DNA from: an uncultured Ruminiclostridium sp.
GTDB taxonomy: Bacteria > Bacillota > Clostridia > Oscillospirales > Ruminococcaceae
Direction: 5' to 3'
NCBI GenBank assembly: GCA_910588335.1
Contig: CAJUQV010000009.1
Coordinates: forward strand, 32,835 to 96,834
DNA: 64,000 nt
Both the position numbers and the translations under genes were made by a program. The notes under the pieces are model-generated. The model ran no database searches, had not been told where the DNA came from, and was given only the letters and a program-made list of their open reading frames with translations. Below, piece by piece: positions 7,622-16,890 of the stretch. The stretch's first letter is position 1. Each line of letters starts with the position of its first letter.

Positions 7622-9124
7622 ATGGCTAAAATCTATTCCGAACCTTCCCATACTTTCGGGGAGTACCTGCTTGTTCCCGGATACAGCTCCGATAAATGCG
7701 TACCCGCGAACGTATCACTTAAAACCCCCGTAGTCAAATTCAGAAAAGGGGAAGAATCCGCTATCACCATGAACATTCCTCTTGTTTCCGCTATAATGCA
7801 GTCGGTATCCGACGATAAAATGGCAGTAGCGCTGGCCAAAGAGGGAGGAATAAGCTTTATTTACGGCAACCAGTCCGTTGAATCCGAAGCGGAGATGGTA
7901 AAGAAGGTAAAGACCCATAAGGCCGGATATGTAAAAAGCGACAGCAATTTAAGCCCCGAAATGACACTTCAGGACGTACTGGAGCTTAAAGCGAAAACAG
8001 GTCATTCCACCATGCCCGTAACCGAGGACGGCACCTGCGGCAGCAAGCTTGTGGGCATCGTAACCGGAAGGGATTACCGTATCTCAAGAATGGCGACGAG
8101 CGTTAAGGTAAGAGAATTTATGACCCCGTTTGAAAAGCTGATCACCGCTCCGGAGGGTACCACTTTAAAGGAAGCCAACGATATAATATGGGATCACAAG
8201 CTTAATTCGCTGCCCATAATAGACGGAGAGGGAAAGCTTTTATACCTAGTTTTCCGCAAGGATTACGAAAGCCATAAAACCAATCAGAACGAACTTCTGG
8301 ACAAAGCAAAGCGCTATGTGGTGGGGGCAGGAATCAACACCCGCGACTACGCCGAACGTGTTCCCGCTTTGGTTGAGGCGGGAGCGGACGTACTTTGCAT
8401 AGATAGCTCCGAGGGTTACTCCGACTGGCAGAAATTTACCATATCTTGGATAAGGGAGCGTTACGGCGACAGCGTTAAGGTAGGCGCCGGCAATGTTGTC
8501 AGCAAAGAGGGATTCCGTTTTCTTGCCGACAGCGGCGCCGACTTTGTAAAAGTGGGTATAGGCGGCGGTTCTATCTGTATCACAAGAGAGCAGAAGGGCA
8601 TCGGAAGAGGTCAGGCCACCGCTCTTATCGAGGTGTGCGAAGAAAGAGACCGCTATTTTGAGGAAACCGGCGTATACATACCCGTATGCAGTGACGGCGG
8701 CATAGTTCACGATTATCACATAACCCTCGCTTTGGCTATGGGCGCGGATTTCATAATGTTGGGAAGATATTTCAGCCGCTTTGACGAATCTCCCACGGAC
8801 AAGATAATGCTTAACGGCACATATGTAAAGGAATACTGGGGCGAAGGCTCAAACCGCGCCAGAAACTGGCAGCGCTACGATATGGGCGGAGATAATAAGT
8901 TGTCCTTTGAAGAGGGCGTTGACAGCTATGTTCCTTACGCGGGAAGCCTGAAGGATAACGTTACCCGCACTCTTGCGAAGGTACGCTCCACTATGTGCAA
9001 CTGCGGCTGTCTTTCCATTCCCGAATTACAGGAAAAATCGGTGCTCACATTGGTTTCTTCCACAAGTATTGTGGAAGGCGGATCCCATGATGTTATTCTT
9101 AAGGACAGCCAGGCGAGAAATTAG
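7622..9124 (+). CDS. guaB: inosine-5'-monophosphate dehydrogenase
   Basis: Oxidises IMP to XMP, the committed step of GMP synthesis; 500 residues. A TIM barrel is split by two CBS domains (about residues 100-215). The catalytic cysteine is Cys319 in GGGSICITREQKG, and the mobile flap region follows (YWGEGSNRARNWQRYDMGG). The IMP-phosphate loop is SDGGIVHDYHITLALAMGADFIMLG. GAAAGGAG precedes the ATG. The spacing of 16 bases to recR suggests cotranscription. The motif set resembles the longer clostridial and Bacteroides form rather than the E. coli one. Confidence 0.95.
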   Translation: MAKIYSEPSHTFGEYLLVPGYSSDKCVPANVSLKTPVVKFRKGEESAITMNIPLVSAIMQSVSDDKMAVALAKEGGISFIYGNQSVESEAEMVKKVKTHKAGYVKSDSNLSPEMTLQDVLELKAKTGHSTMPVTEDGTCGSKLVGIVTGRDYRISRMATSVKVREFMTPFEKLITAPEGTTLKEANDIIWDHKLNSLPIIDGEGKLLYLVFRKDYESHKTNQNELLDKAKRYVVGAGINTRDYAERVPALVEAGADVLCIDSSEGYSDWQKFTISWIRERYGDSVKVGAGNVVSKEGFRFLADSGADFVKVGIGGGSICITREQKGIGRGQATALIEVCEERDRYFEETGVYIPVCSDGGIVHDYHITLALAMGADFIMLGRYFSRFDESPTDKIMLNGTYVKEYWGEGSNRARNWQRYDMGGDNKLSFEEGVDSYVPYAGSLKDNVTRTLAKVRSTMCNCGCLSIPELQEKSVLTLVSSTSIVEGGSHDVILKDSQARN

Positions 9125-9146
9125 TCTTTTGTCATTCATTTTAACC

Positions 9147-9165
9147 TAACCAAAGATTAGTTTAA
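9147..9165 (+). repeat. family C remnant
   Basis: AACCAAAGATTAGTTTAA matches the right end of family C. No left half is visible. Confidence 0.4.
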
Positions 9166-9240
9166 AATCCGTTTTTACAAAATTTGCGTATAGTTTAAAT
9201 TTGGCTGTATGCTTTAAAATTCAAAGAATTTATATATTTT

Positions 9241-9279
9241 AATTTCGCTTGCTTTTGCAGTACAAAGGCAAGCGAAATT
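9241..9279 (+). terminator. hairpin after guaB
   Basis: Perfect 12-bp arms AATTTCGCTTGC / GCAAGCGAAATT. The tail (ATTATAG) is poor in T, so terminator activity is less certain. Confidence 0.5.
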
Positions 9280-9317
9280 ATTATAGTCTGTCAATATTAT
9301 TAATATTGCATTAAAAA

Positions 9318-9349
9318 TTTCCGTCCACACTTTTCAGAGTGGACGGAAA
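9318..9349 (-). terminator. rubrerythrin terminator, possibly bidirectional
   Basis: Arms TTTCCGTCCAC / GTGGACGGAAA; on the minus strand TTTTTAA follows, and on the plus strand a later T7 run. Confidence 0.75.
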
Positions 9350-9406
9350 TTCCGATATTTTTTTAAGTTGTATTATTTTCAGATTTTAGTTTTATACCAA
9401 AAACAA

Positions 9407-9943
9407 TCAATAGTTCTCCGCCATAACTTCAAAATAGCTCTGTGGGTGATTGCAGACGGGGCAAACTTCGGGAGCCTTGGTTCCCACAACTATGTGTCCA
9501 CAGTTTCTGCACTCCCAGACCTTAACCTCGCTCTTCTCAAACACCGCCGCCGTCTCCACATTTTTAAGCAGTGCACGGTATCTTTCCTCGTGGCGCTTCT
9601 CGATCTCGCCCACGGCACGGAATTTTGCCGCCAATTCCGGAAAACCTTCTTCCTCAGCGGTTTTCGCGAAGCCCTCGTACATATCCGTCCACTCGTAGTT
9701 TTCACCGTCGGCAGCCGAAGCAAGATTTGCTTTGGTATCACCTATACCCTGTAATTCCTTAAACCACATTTTGGCGTGTTCCTTTTCATTATCCGCCGTT
9801 TTGAGGAAAATGGAAGAGATCTGTTCGTAGCCCTCTTTTTTCGCTACCGAAGCAAAATATGTATACTTATTTCTCGCCTGTGATTCGCCGGCAAACGCCG
9901 CCTCAAGATTTTTTTCTGTTTGTGTGCCCGAATATTTACTCAT
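9407..9943 (-). CDS. rbr: rubrerythrin
   Basis: A non-haem di-iron peroxidase that protects anaerobes from hydrogen peroxide; 178 residues. The N-terminal ferritin-like four-helix domain carries the EESQ-type iron ligands (AFAGESQARNKYTYFA, EKEHAKMWFKEL, EIEKRHEERYRALL). The C-terminal rubredoxin-like domain has CRNCG and CPVCNHPQ. Its ATG shares ATGA with the stop of the cytidylyltransferase gene upstream, with AAAGGAGA inside that gene, so translation is probably coupled. It is the last gene of the long minus-strand unit. Confidence 0.96.
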   Translation of the reverse strand: MSKYSGTQTEKNLEAAFAGESQARNKYTYFASVAKKEGYEQISSIFLKTADNEKEHAKMWFKELQGIGDTKANLASAADGENYEWTDMYEGFAKTAEEEGFPELAAKFRAVGEIEKRHEERYRALLKNVETAAVFEKSEVKVWECRNCGHIVVGTKAPEVCPVCNHPQSYFEVMAENY

Positions 9944-10650
9944 AAACTTTCTCCTTTAATTATTTTTTTTACAAGGGCTTCCGCCCTTTCCATATCGTCT
10001 CCGAAAGTAATTTTAAAGCATTCCTTCTCACCTTGGACGATCCTTACCCTTAATCCCGCGCGGAAAAACATTCCGCATACATCCGTGGCTTCTTCCTTTT
10101 CTTTTTCGGAAAGCCCGCTCCATATCCTGTCGAACAGCCCTAATTTAAAGCTCTGCGGCGTCTGAGCCAGAAACATCTCCGACCGAACGGGAGCGTCCTC
10201 AACAAATCCGTTTTGGCATCTTAAAACCGTGTCCGTGGCGGCAATGGCGGTGCCGCTGACTCCGTATTCCCTTGCCGCTTTAATCGAGCGTCTTATAACT
10301 TCGGTACTCACAAAAGGCCGCGCTGCGTCATGCGTCGCCAGAATATCCTCGTCAGTCCCGCCGCATTCTCCGCAGGTATTCGCCAGAATAGCAACGGTTT
10401 CGGCGCGGGTTTTTCCGCCTTTTATGACCTTTATCCTCGGATTTGAGAACAAACCGACACAATGCTCAAAAAAATCTTCGGAAACAGCTACAAATATTTT
10501 TTCTATCTCTTCGCAATGCAAAAAACTTTCGACCGAATAGACAATTACGGGCTTACTCTCCAACGGCAGAAACTGTTTTGGAATACGTGAATATCCGTCG
10601 GGGTTCAGTCTCGTACCTTTTCCTCCCGCACAGATTCCTGCAAAAATCAC
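9940..10650 (-). CDS. ispD: IspD/TarI-family cytidylyltransferase
   Basis: Transfers CMP from CTP to a polyol phosphate: 2-C-methylerythritol 4-phosphate (isoprenoid synthesis) or ribitol 5-phosphate (teichoic acid). 236 residues. The CTP loop is AGGKGTRLN with KQFLPLESKPV; HDAARPFVS and the conserved AQTPQSFKL are present; ATDVCGMFF is near the C-terminus. Family members cannot be separated reliably by eye; no teichoic acid or other isoprenoid genes lie nearby. The start is GTG and overlaps the stop of the esterase gene (GTGA). Confidence 0.85.
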   Translation of the reverse strand: MIFAGICAGGKGTRLNPDGYSRIPKQFLPLESKPVIVYSVESFLHCEEIEKIFVAVSEDFFEHCVGLFSNPRIKVIKGGKTRAETVAILANTCGECGGTDEDILATHDAARPFVSTEVIRRSIKAAREYGVSGTAIAATDTVLRCQNGFVEDAPVRSEMFLAQTPQSFKLGLFDRIWSGLSEKEKEEATDVCGMFFRAGLRVRIVQGEKECFKITFGDDMERAEALVKKIIKGESL

Positions 10651-12173
10651 AATTCGCCCTTTTCATCGTTAACAGAGGTTCTGAAAGGCGCAAGTGGAAG
10701 TCCGTTCTCACCAAATACGGTTACCTCAGCGTAATTTGTCCAGTTATATCTTACATAAAGGGGTTCCCTTACTTCGGAAGAAGAAACTAATATACGGTCT
10801 CCCTCTATCTTAACTTCGGCGGATTTAAATTCCTTATCCTCTCCCGCGATTTCAAAGCCCTTGGGCTCTCCGTCAATCTTAAATCCGCGGCAATGATCAA
10901 AGCGCAGTTCGATTTCGTTCTCCCCGTACAGGCAATCCTTATACATCGGTCCGAACGCCTCTTCCTCAAGATTATCTAAGCCGTACACGCCGTAAAGCGC
11001 CTGTAAAGCCAATCTGTGCCCTATTGGAAGCTTGTGGGTGGGGTGTATCTCATCAAACTGTCCCTTGTCAAGCGCTACCGCGATACCGGTGTTTTTAACG
11101 GTATTGTAAACCTTCATCTGCGCTTCTCTTATATGGCACCAGTTTTTGAAATCGGGGTCGGCCTTATAGCGATGCATGGGAAGCTGAACGAAAAGGAAGG
11201 GAAGGGAATCGTCGCCCCAGTCCTTTCTCCACAATCCTATTAAACCGCTGAAAAGCTTATAGTAGGTTTTGGGACGCTGATCGTCGCTTTCGCCCTGATA
11301 ATAGATAAAGCCTTTTAATGTGTAAGGGCACACTCTCTGTATCATCGAACGGTAAAGCACGGTAGCCGACATGGGGTTGAATTCGCTTGGTGGACCGGGG
11401 TAAAGCATCGGACCCGCATAGCCTAAGCACTCTTCCCATGTGCCGAAGGGATTATTTTGGTAAAACTCCCCTACTTTTCTGTTCCATTCCGCAATATCCG
11501 ACCAATATTTTTCCCATTCGGCCTCTACTTCGGCGGGCGTTTTTCCCTCGGCATGTCTCTTGATGTCCATTAAGTACTCGTTGGTATCCGAATCCTTTTC
11601 CAAAGACTCTCTGCTCATCCAGCAGGAAGCGGAGGAACCGCCCCAGTTGCAGCCGATTATGCCAACGGTAACGCCTAATTTTTCAGCCACCTCGCGGGCG
11701 AAGAAATAACCAACCGCCGACCAGCATTTTGCATTTTCGGCGCTGAATTCCGTCCATCCGGATTTTTCCTCGCATTCAAGGAAGTCCTTTTCCTTAAAGG
11801 ATTTTTTTTGGGTGTAATAAAATCTTACATCGGGATCTTTATCTGTGGTCAGCGCTTCCTTTTCGGCGCAGTTCTGAAGCTCAAGCTCCATATTGGACTG
11901 TCCGCCCGCTAACCACACCTCGCCGTACACCACGTTGGTAAATACTTTTTCACAGTCTCCGCAGGTTACCTTAAGCGTGTAGCCGCTTCCCGCTTTGTGA
12001 GGAGGAAGCTGAAGCTGCCATTTTTCTCCTCTTACCTTTGCCGAAGCGGTTATACCATCGATTTCGGCCTTTACAACGTCTCCGTTTTCCCCTTCACCGA
12101 AAATCAGCACGGGTTTTTCGCGCTGAAGCACCATATTGCTGCTGAATATGGCCGCCGTTTTAAATTTGCTCAT
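10647..12173 (-). CDS. sialate O-acetylesterase-like SGNH hydrolase
   Basis: 508 residues without a signal peptide, so probably cytosolic. An N-terminal beta domain (about residues 1-85) precedes the SGNH core with block I WLAGGQSNMELEL. YYQGESDDQRP lies midway, and DEIHPTHKLPIGHRLA carries the Asp-X-X-His pair. The family removes acetyl groups from sialic acids or from plant glycans such as xylan and mannan. No sialic acid catabolic genes are in this window, so a plant-glycan acetyl esterase role is at least as likely. Confidence 0.85.
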   Translation of the reverse strand: MSKFKTAAIFSSNMVLQREKPVLIFGEGENGDVVKAEIDGITASAKVRGEKWQLQLPPHKAGSGYTLKVTCGDCEKVFTNVVYGEVWLAGGQSNMELELQNCAEKEALTTDKDPDVRFYYTQKKSFKEKDFLECEEKSGWTEFSAENAKCWSAVGYFFAREVAEKLGVTVGIIGCNWGGSSASCWMSRESLEKDSDTNEYLMDIKRHAEGKTPAEVEAEWEKYWSDIAEWNRKVGEFYQNNPFGTWEECLGYAGPMLYPGPPSEFNPMSATVLYRSMIQRVCPYTLKGFIYYQGESDDQRPKTYYKLFSGLIGLWRKDWGDDSLPFLFVQLPMHRYKADPDFKNWCHIREAQMKVYNTVKNTGIAVALDKGQFDEIHPTHKLPIGHRLALQALYGVYGLDNLEEEAFGPMYKDCLYGENEIELRFDHCRGFKIDGEPKGFEIAGEDKEFKSAEVKIEGDRILVSSSEVREPLYVRYNWTNYAEVTVFGENGLPLAPFRTSVNDEKGEL

Positions 12174-12212
12174 TGAAATCTGCCCTTTCTTATTTTTCTT
12201 TTCTTAACGGCA

Positions 12213-15203
12213 TCAATACCGTCTTATGCTTTGAATAACCGTAGTAATCAACAAACAAAGCGTATTCCAACCTAAAATCATACTTGGGGAAATGAGCCAG
12301 CCGTTTCCCGTAAATGCCGCCGCAAGCGACGACGCGACGCCTATAAGCGCTCCTCCCAACATTACGTACATACCGATATTAACGTCGCCTATAAGCTTTT
12401 TCGCCGCCAATACCGCGCCCGCGAAGCCGCTGAAGGTGCCGTTGCAGCTTACCGCTCCGCTGCCTCTTGAGGTGTAACGCGTATATTGCTGATAAAGCTC
12501 ATGCATACTGTAAGGCAATATCTTTATTCTTTCCGGCGGTATATCGAAAACCTCCGCCAGCTTTTCCACGGTTATTATTGAATCGGTGGTTTTTACAACC
12601 AGCGAAACACCCTCCGCCGCAAGCTGTTTTAAGCAGGCCGCTATATTGGGATTGGCTCTGAGTTCGACAAAAAACATTATCACTACCTCTCCGGCCACGG
12701 AAAGATAAATGATCTCAGTATTGTCGCCCGCATATTTTCTGACCTTCTTCATATCGGGAAGCTTAATGTCATGATGCTTCATCTGTTCGCGGCTTCCCAT
12801 AATCATACGCTTATTCCCAAACCAGCCCAATATTCCCAGATTATCCTCGTAAACGCAGTTCTCCACCTTCACCAGAATATCCTCTTTATCGTTTATCATA
12901 TCCTTGAACATATTTGACATGGCGGAGCCGCTTTTAATTGCAAGGCTCGCCGCTAAAATTATCGCTTGATCCAGAACGATATTGTTTATGGAGTTAGGCT
13001 GCTTGCAATGCTTTATGTTGGAATAGGTTATAGTCCCCGCGGGGAAAAGGAGGGAAGCGTCAACCATAACCGAATTGGTTTCGGCAAAATATTCCGCCGA
13101 TTCGTAACCCAATACCACGCTTTCCGATTTAGCGAGGCTCCGTCCCGCTCTCGTCAGAGGCACGTTTACCATAAACATCATACCGAACGGAGCGGAAAGC
13201 GACATAACCGCCGTGAGCACCGTCAGGGCCCAGTAAAGATTACCGTGCAGCCCTTCGTTTCCGTAAGGAATAAGGTAAGCTATAATTGCGGCGATTATGG
13301 AAATACCCACGGCAATCGGCGCCGCCTTTACGCTCAGACGATCGGCCTTGTCCTCGCAATAGCTGCTTTTAAGGAAATCGGTGAGCAGCTCGGTTTTCCT
13401 CATTGCCGCCAGATAGGGAAATTCTCCTGCAACGCCCTTTGTAAGCATGGCCGCCGCGTCGCTTTCCACCATTATCGCCGAATATTTGGCGGTATCGCCC
13501 GAAATAAACCTAAAATTCCGCTTGGCTCTTGTCACCATCATAAGCTTTCCCAATGTGTTGAACATAAGTCCCGCTATCGCTACCGGAATGTATATGTAAG
13601 AGCGACTTAATATTATATCATCGGAGCGGACAATATTTATCGCCGTGGCCACAATGGAGGTAAGCGCGGTAACGGCGCAGACGCTGTCGCAGTCCGCTTT
13701 CATTTTAAACAGCTTAACAATACCGTTATACAGGACCGAAGAGCACAGCGCGGCGGATATGACTCCGGCGATAAGATTATAGAACAAAAAGCCTTGGGCG
13801 TTTGCGCGTCTGTCGAGAAATGTTACGTCAAAACCGAAAAAGTCGAATATCATTCCCTTATTCAAATCGCCCATAAGCGATACGAAGAACATAAACATGG
13901 TAAGAGCAAAGAGAATGAAAAACCGAATTTTGATAACCCGATGGGACTCGCAGAGGTCGGCCCATATCTGTCCGGTAGAGTCGTAGCTGTCAAAATCCTC
14001 TTCTTCCTCTTCCTCATCTTCCTTGTCATTTTCGATAACAAAATCACGAAGCTTTCTTTTGGATTTTTCCTTAATCATTTCGCTTTCGGGAATAACTCCC
14101 GTAGCCATAATGACACGCTCGTCGTCAAGATTAAGACCGTTTGTGGGGAGTTTGAGGGACTTTTCGGAGGTACCCGCCGAAAGCCCCATGGTGCGTTTTT
14201 TTACTTCCTCCTCCGCTTTTTTGCGGGAAAGCGCCTGATTAAGCTTTTCCAGCAGAGCGTCGTTGCTTCTGCGCTCCTTTTCGGTCATTTTATGTGAGGA
14301 ATGTTTTTTCTCCCCGTCAACTTTTTCCTTTTCCTTCTGAGGAATGTACTTTTTTACGGGGGCGGTGGTTTCTATGGTTTCCGCCTCATAAAGGGGCTTT
14401 TTATCCGGTACGAACATTTGCTCGTTGGTGGCGGCGGCAGGATCGAAAGCGGGCTTTTCGGGAGACAATACATTCTGCTGTTCTCCTCCGTATACCCTTA
14501 CTCCATAGTCCGCTAATTTTACTCTTTCTTTTTGAGAAGCCTCCGCCAACTGCTTAAGATCATCTCCCGCTATGCCTAAGGTATCTCCGCCCAAAACCGC
14601 GCTTATGTCGGCAGCTTTGCTTTTTACCTCGTATGGATTTATGGAATCTATGAGTTCATTCGGATTATCAAAGTTCTCTTCCGCCTTAAGAGTAGTTTCA
14701 ATTAACTTGCGCTGTTCAGTGTTAAATTCTCTTTTTATAAATTTGGGCCTTGGTGCGTCGGGCTTTTGTTCATTGTAATCCGTCTCATTTTTTGTGGGAG
14801 CGGCCGCGGCTCTGGGAAATTTTATGGGAGGAACGGCTCTTTCCGTTTTTTGTTCCTTTTTGCTCTCCCTTTGTTTAAGTTCCTCGCTGTTTATTATGGC
14901 GGTTACGCTGTAATTATCGTCCTTAAATTTTGGAGAAGGCTTTTTTTCAGGTTTAGAGGCATTTTGCGTGAAGTCTCCCGTCGGACGGACTTTTTTCGGA
15001 GGACTTTGCGTTTCCGTTTTTCCGGCGCGTTCTGATGATTTAAGCTCTTCCGAATTTATAATCGAGGTTACGCTGTAATCGTTTTTATCATTTTTTTTCT
15101 CAGATCCTGCCGTTTTCCTGCCGACCTTTGCCGAGGGAGTTTCGCCCGTTTTTTTTGCGTCTATTTCGGCTAAAATATCATCAAGTGAAAAATTATTAGG
15201 CAT
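12213..15203 (-). CDS. P-type ATPase-like pseudoenzyme with long disordered N-terminus
   Basis: 996 residues from ATG 15203, which has GGAAGGAG five bases upstream. About the first 420 residues are charged and low-complexity, with two copies of a short motif ([DN]YSVT[SA]IINSEELK) and an acidic run EEEEEEDFDSYDS. Then come roughly six to eight membrane segments and a cytosolic block aligned in order with P1B ATPases. LSAPFGMMFMVNVPL occupies the CPC helix, VMVDASLLFPAGTIT (Asp715) occupies the DKTGTLT site, and GNKRMIMGSRE resembles the N-domain. VVKTTDSIITVEKLAEVF occupies the TGDN region. DKTG, CPC and GDGxND are all absent, so ion pumping by the normal cycle is not expected. Role unknown. 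Confidence 0.75.
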   Translation of the reverse strand: MPNNFSLDDILAEIDAKKTGETPSAKVGRKTAGSEKKNDKNDYSVTSIINSEELKSSERAGKTETQSPPKKVRPTGDFTQNASKPEKKPSPKFKDDNYSVTAIINSEELKQRESKKEQKTERAVPPIKFPRAAAAPTKNETDYNEQKPDAPRPKFIKREFNTEQRKLIETTLKAEENFDNPNELIDSINPYEVKSKAADISAVLGGDTLGIAGDDLKQLAEASQKERVKLADYGVRVYGGEQQNVLSPEKPAFDPAAATNEQMFVPDKKPLYEAETIETTAPVKKYIPQKEKEKVDGEKKHSSHKMTEKERRSNDALLEKLNQALSRKKAEEEVKKRTMGLSAGTSEKSLKLPTNGLNLDDERVIMATGVIPESEMIKEKSKRKLRDFVIENDKEDEEEEEEDFDSYDSTGQIWADLCESHRVIKIRFFILFALTMFMFFVSLMGDLNKGMIFDFFGFDVTFLDRRANAQGFLFYNLIAGVISAALCSSVLYNGIVKLFKMKADCDSVCAVTALTSIVATAINIVRSDDIILSRSYIYIPVAIAGLMFNTLGKLMMVTRAKRNFRFISGDTAKYSAIMVESDAAAMLTKGVAGEFPYLAAMRKTELLTDFLKSSYCEDKADRLSVKAAPIAVGISIIAAIIAYLIPYGNEGLHGNLYWALTVLTAVMSLSAPFGMMFMVNVPLTRAGRSLAKSESVVLGYESAEYFAETNSVMVDASLLFPAGTITYSNIKHCKQPNSINNIVLDQAIILAASLAIKSGSAMSNMFKDMINDKEDILVKVENCVYEDNLGILGWFGNKRMIMGSREQMKHHDIKLPDMKKVRKYAGDNTEIIYLSVAGEVVIMFFVELRANPNIAACLKQLAAEGVSLVVKTTDSIITVEKLAEVFDIPPERIKILPYSMHELYQQYTRYTSRGSGAVSCNGTFSGFAGAVLAAKKLIGDVNIGMYVMLGGALIGVASSLAAAFTGNGWLISPSMILGWNTLCLLITTVIQSIRRY

Positions 15204-15362
15204 ATTTTCTCCTTCCTTGCCTCTGCCATCTCTCTGCGCAGGCATGGGCATATCTTTAATCCGAAGGGTAAACCGCAAAAGAAAGCAGTCCTTGCTTCGG
15301 CAAGTATTTATTTACCTAAGGGGCTGCTCCGGCGGTACGCCTGAAATAAAAACACGCTCTAT

Positions 15363-15519
15363 GGCTTGTTTAAAAATAGAGGGAATGGCGTATTTTTGCC
15401 CCAAACCCGTTAGCTTCAAGGAAAAAAACGCAGTCAAACTGTAGTTTGAGAGGCTTTTTGACCCGGAAGATGACCGTTCAGGGTCGAAAAAACAGCGTTT
15501 CCGATTTTTCAAACAAGCC
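15363..15519 (+). repeat. repeat family A, copy 2 (157 bp)
   Basis: Ends GGCTTGTTTAAAAA / TTTTTCAAACAAGCC, same length and orientation as copy 1. It fills most of the 342-base gap between the pseudo-ATPase gene and rlmB. The remaining bases of that gap hold nothing I recognise. Confidence 0.82.
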
Positions 15520-15545
15520 CTAATACCGCAAAAAATCACGGTTTT

Positions 15546-16313
15546 TTACATTTCCCTTTTTCTTCTGTATTTTACCGCTTCATATATCAATATTCCCGCG
15601 CTTACCGAAGCGTTAAGGGAATTAACGTGTCCAAACATATCAATGGACAGCACCTGATCGCATTTTTCTCTCACCAGTCTGCTGAGCCCATAACCCTCGG
15701 AGCCTATCACCAGACAGCAACCCCCATCTAATTTAGCCTTGTAAAAAGGAGTTCCGTCCGCTTCGGCGCCGTATACCCATATGTTATGCTCCTTTAGCTC
15801 ATCCAAAGCGGAAGCAAGGCTGTTGACTCTCGCAACTTTTATCCAGCTTGCCGCTCCCGCAGAGGTTTTATATACGGTAGGAGTAAGAGAAGCGCTTCTC
15901 CTTTTGGTGATAATTACGCCGTCGGCACCCGCCGCTTCGGCCGTTCTTATCACAGCGCCCAAATTATGCGGATCCTGTATCCCGTCGGCGGCTATTATAA
16001 ATGGGGGAAGCCCCTTTTCTTCAGACACCGAGAGAATTTCGTCAATGGTGGAATAGCTCGCCGCAGCCATTGCCGCCGCTATTCCGCCGTGTTTTGCTCC
16101 CGGCGCGCAAAGAGAAGCCAGCTTTTCTTCGCCTACTTCTTTTATAACAGCCCCTTTTTCCTTGGCTAAAGCAATAATTTTCCCCATACCTCCCGCGGTA
16201 CGGGAAATATAAACCGTATCCGTTTCGGAATCGGAGCGCAGAGCTTCGATTACCGCGTTTTTTCCATATATTATCTGCGTTTCTTCGTTTTGTTTTTCCT
16301 GAATATCTTCCAT
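15546..16313 (-). CDS. rlmB: 23S rRNA (guanosine-2'-O-)-methyltransferase, SpoU/RlmB type
   Basis: 255 residues. The N-terminal substrate-binding domain begins IIYGKNAVIEALRS. The SPOUT knot motifs are DPHNLGAVIRTAEAAGADGV, IGSEGYGLSRLVREKCD and SLNASVSAGILIYEAVK, which bind S-adenosylmethionine. The family methylates G2251 of 23S rRNA; other TrmH-like targets are possible. It lies downstream of two degenerate receiver genes with about 60-base gaps, consistent with one transcript. Confidence 0.93.
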   Translation of the reverse strand: MEDIQEKQNEETQIIYGKNAVIEALRSDSETDTVYISRTAGGMGKIIALAKEKGAVIKEVGEEKLASLCAPGAKHGGIAAAMAAASYSTIDEILSVSEEKGLPPFIIAADGIQDPHNLGAVIRTAEAAGADGVIITKRRSASLTPTVYKTSAGAASWIKVARVNSLASALDELKEHNIWVYGAEADGTPFYKAKLDGGCCLVIGSEGYGLSRLVREKCDQVLSIDMFGHVNSLNASVSAGILIYEAVKYRRKREM

Positions 16314-16372
16314 TTTTCTTCTCTTTTTCGTTCGTATTCGGATATTTTAATTTATCCCTCTTTTTTAAGACA

Positions 16373-16828
16373 TTATCTACCTTTATTCGCCCTTAACCCC
16401 GGATGCTCCGAAGTCCGCTTGGGAGGCGCGCGGTTTATAGCGGGAGACTTTTTTTCAAATCCGTACCTTGCTCCGCTTTTCACCATATCCTTGAGTTTTT
16501 CGTCATTAACCGAAATCCCCAAAATACATGTATTATAAAATTTCACGTAATCGGTGAGCGCTTTTTGCCAGCTTACGTCGGCAAGTACCAACAGCGGGAT
16601 ATCGGCGGTTTTGGGATCACTCCTGAGAGTGTTGTAGAGTGAGTAAAAGCCATCGGTGTCCTCACCGCAGTAATACACAACAATACGGGCGGGCTTGGAG
16701 GATTTAAGGTTTTCCATTGCCGCGCTTATGTTAGTGGTGGCGCTGGCGTTGTATTCACTGTAACAGAAATGGCGCCATGCTACGTTTATATTTTCAAGAC
16801 TGCTGCTTATCAGCAATACGTCTGTCAT
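16373..16828 (-). CDS. degenerate response-regulator receiver protein
   Basis: 151 residues, with a CheY-like alternation: VLLISSSLENINVAW at the start, RIVVYYCGEDTDGFYSLYNTL at the phosphoacceptor strand, and DIPLLVLADVS at the strand 4 position. The strand-3 acceptor Asp is replaced (YYCGEDTDG in place of a LLDxxMPxxDG pattern), so normal phosphorylation is unlikely. The C-terminal 25 residues are basic and probably flexible. There is no output domain. It sits between a second degenerate receiver and rlmB. Confidence 0.65.
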   Translation of the reverse strand: MTDVLLISSSLENINVAWRHFCYSEYNASATTNISAAMENLKSSKPARIVVYYCGEDTDGFYSLYNTLRSDPKTADIPLLVLADVSWQKALTDYVKFYNTCILGISVNDEKLKDMVKSGARYGFEKKSPAINRAPPKRTSEHPGLRANKGR

Positions 16829-16890
16829 GTTTTTTCCCTTTCTTTTTTGGTAGCATTGAAGTTTATCGGAGTGCCCGCTTCTTTTGCCCT

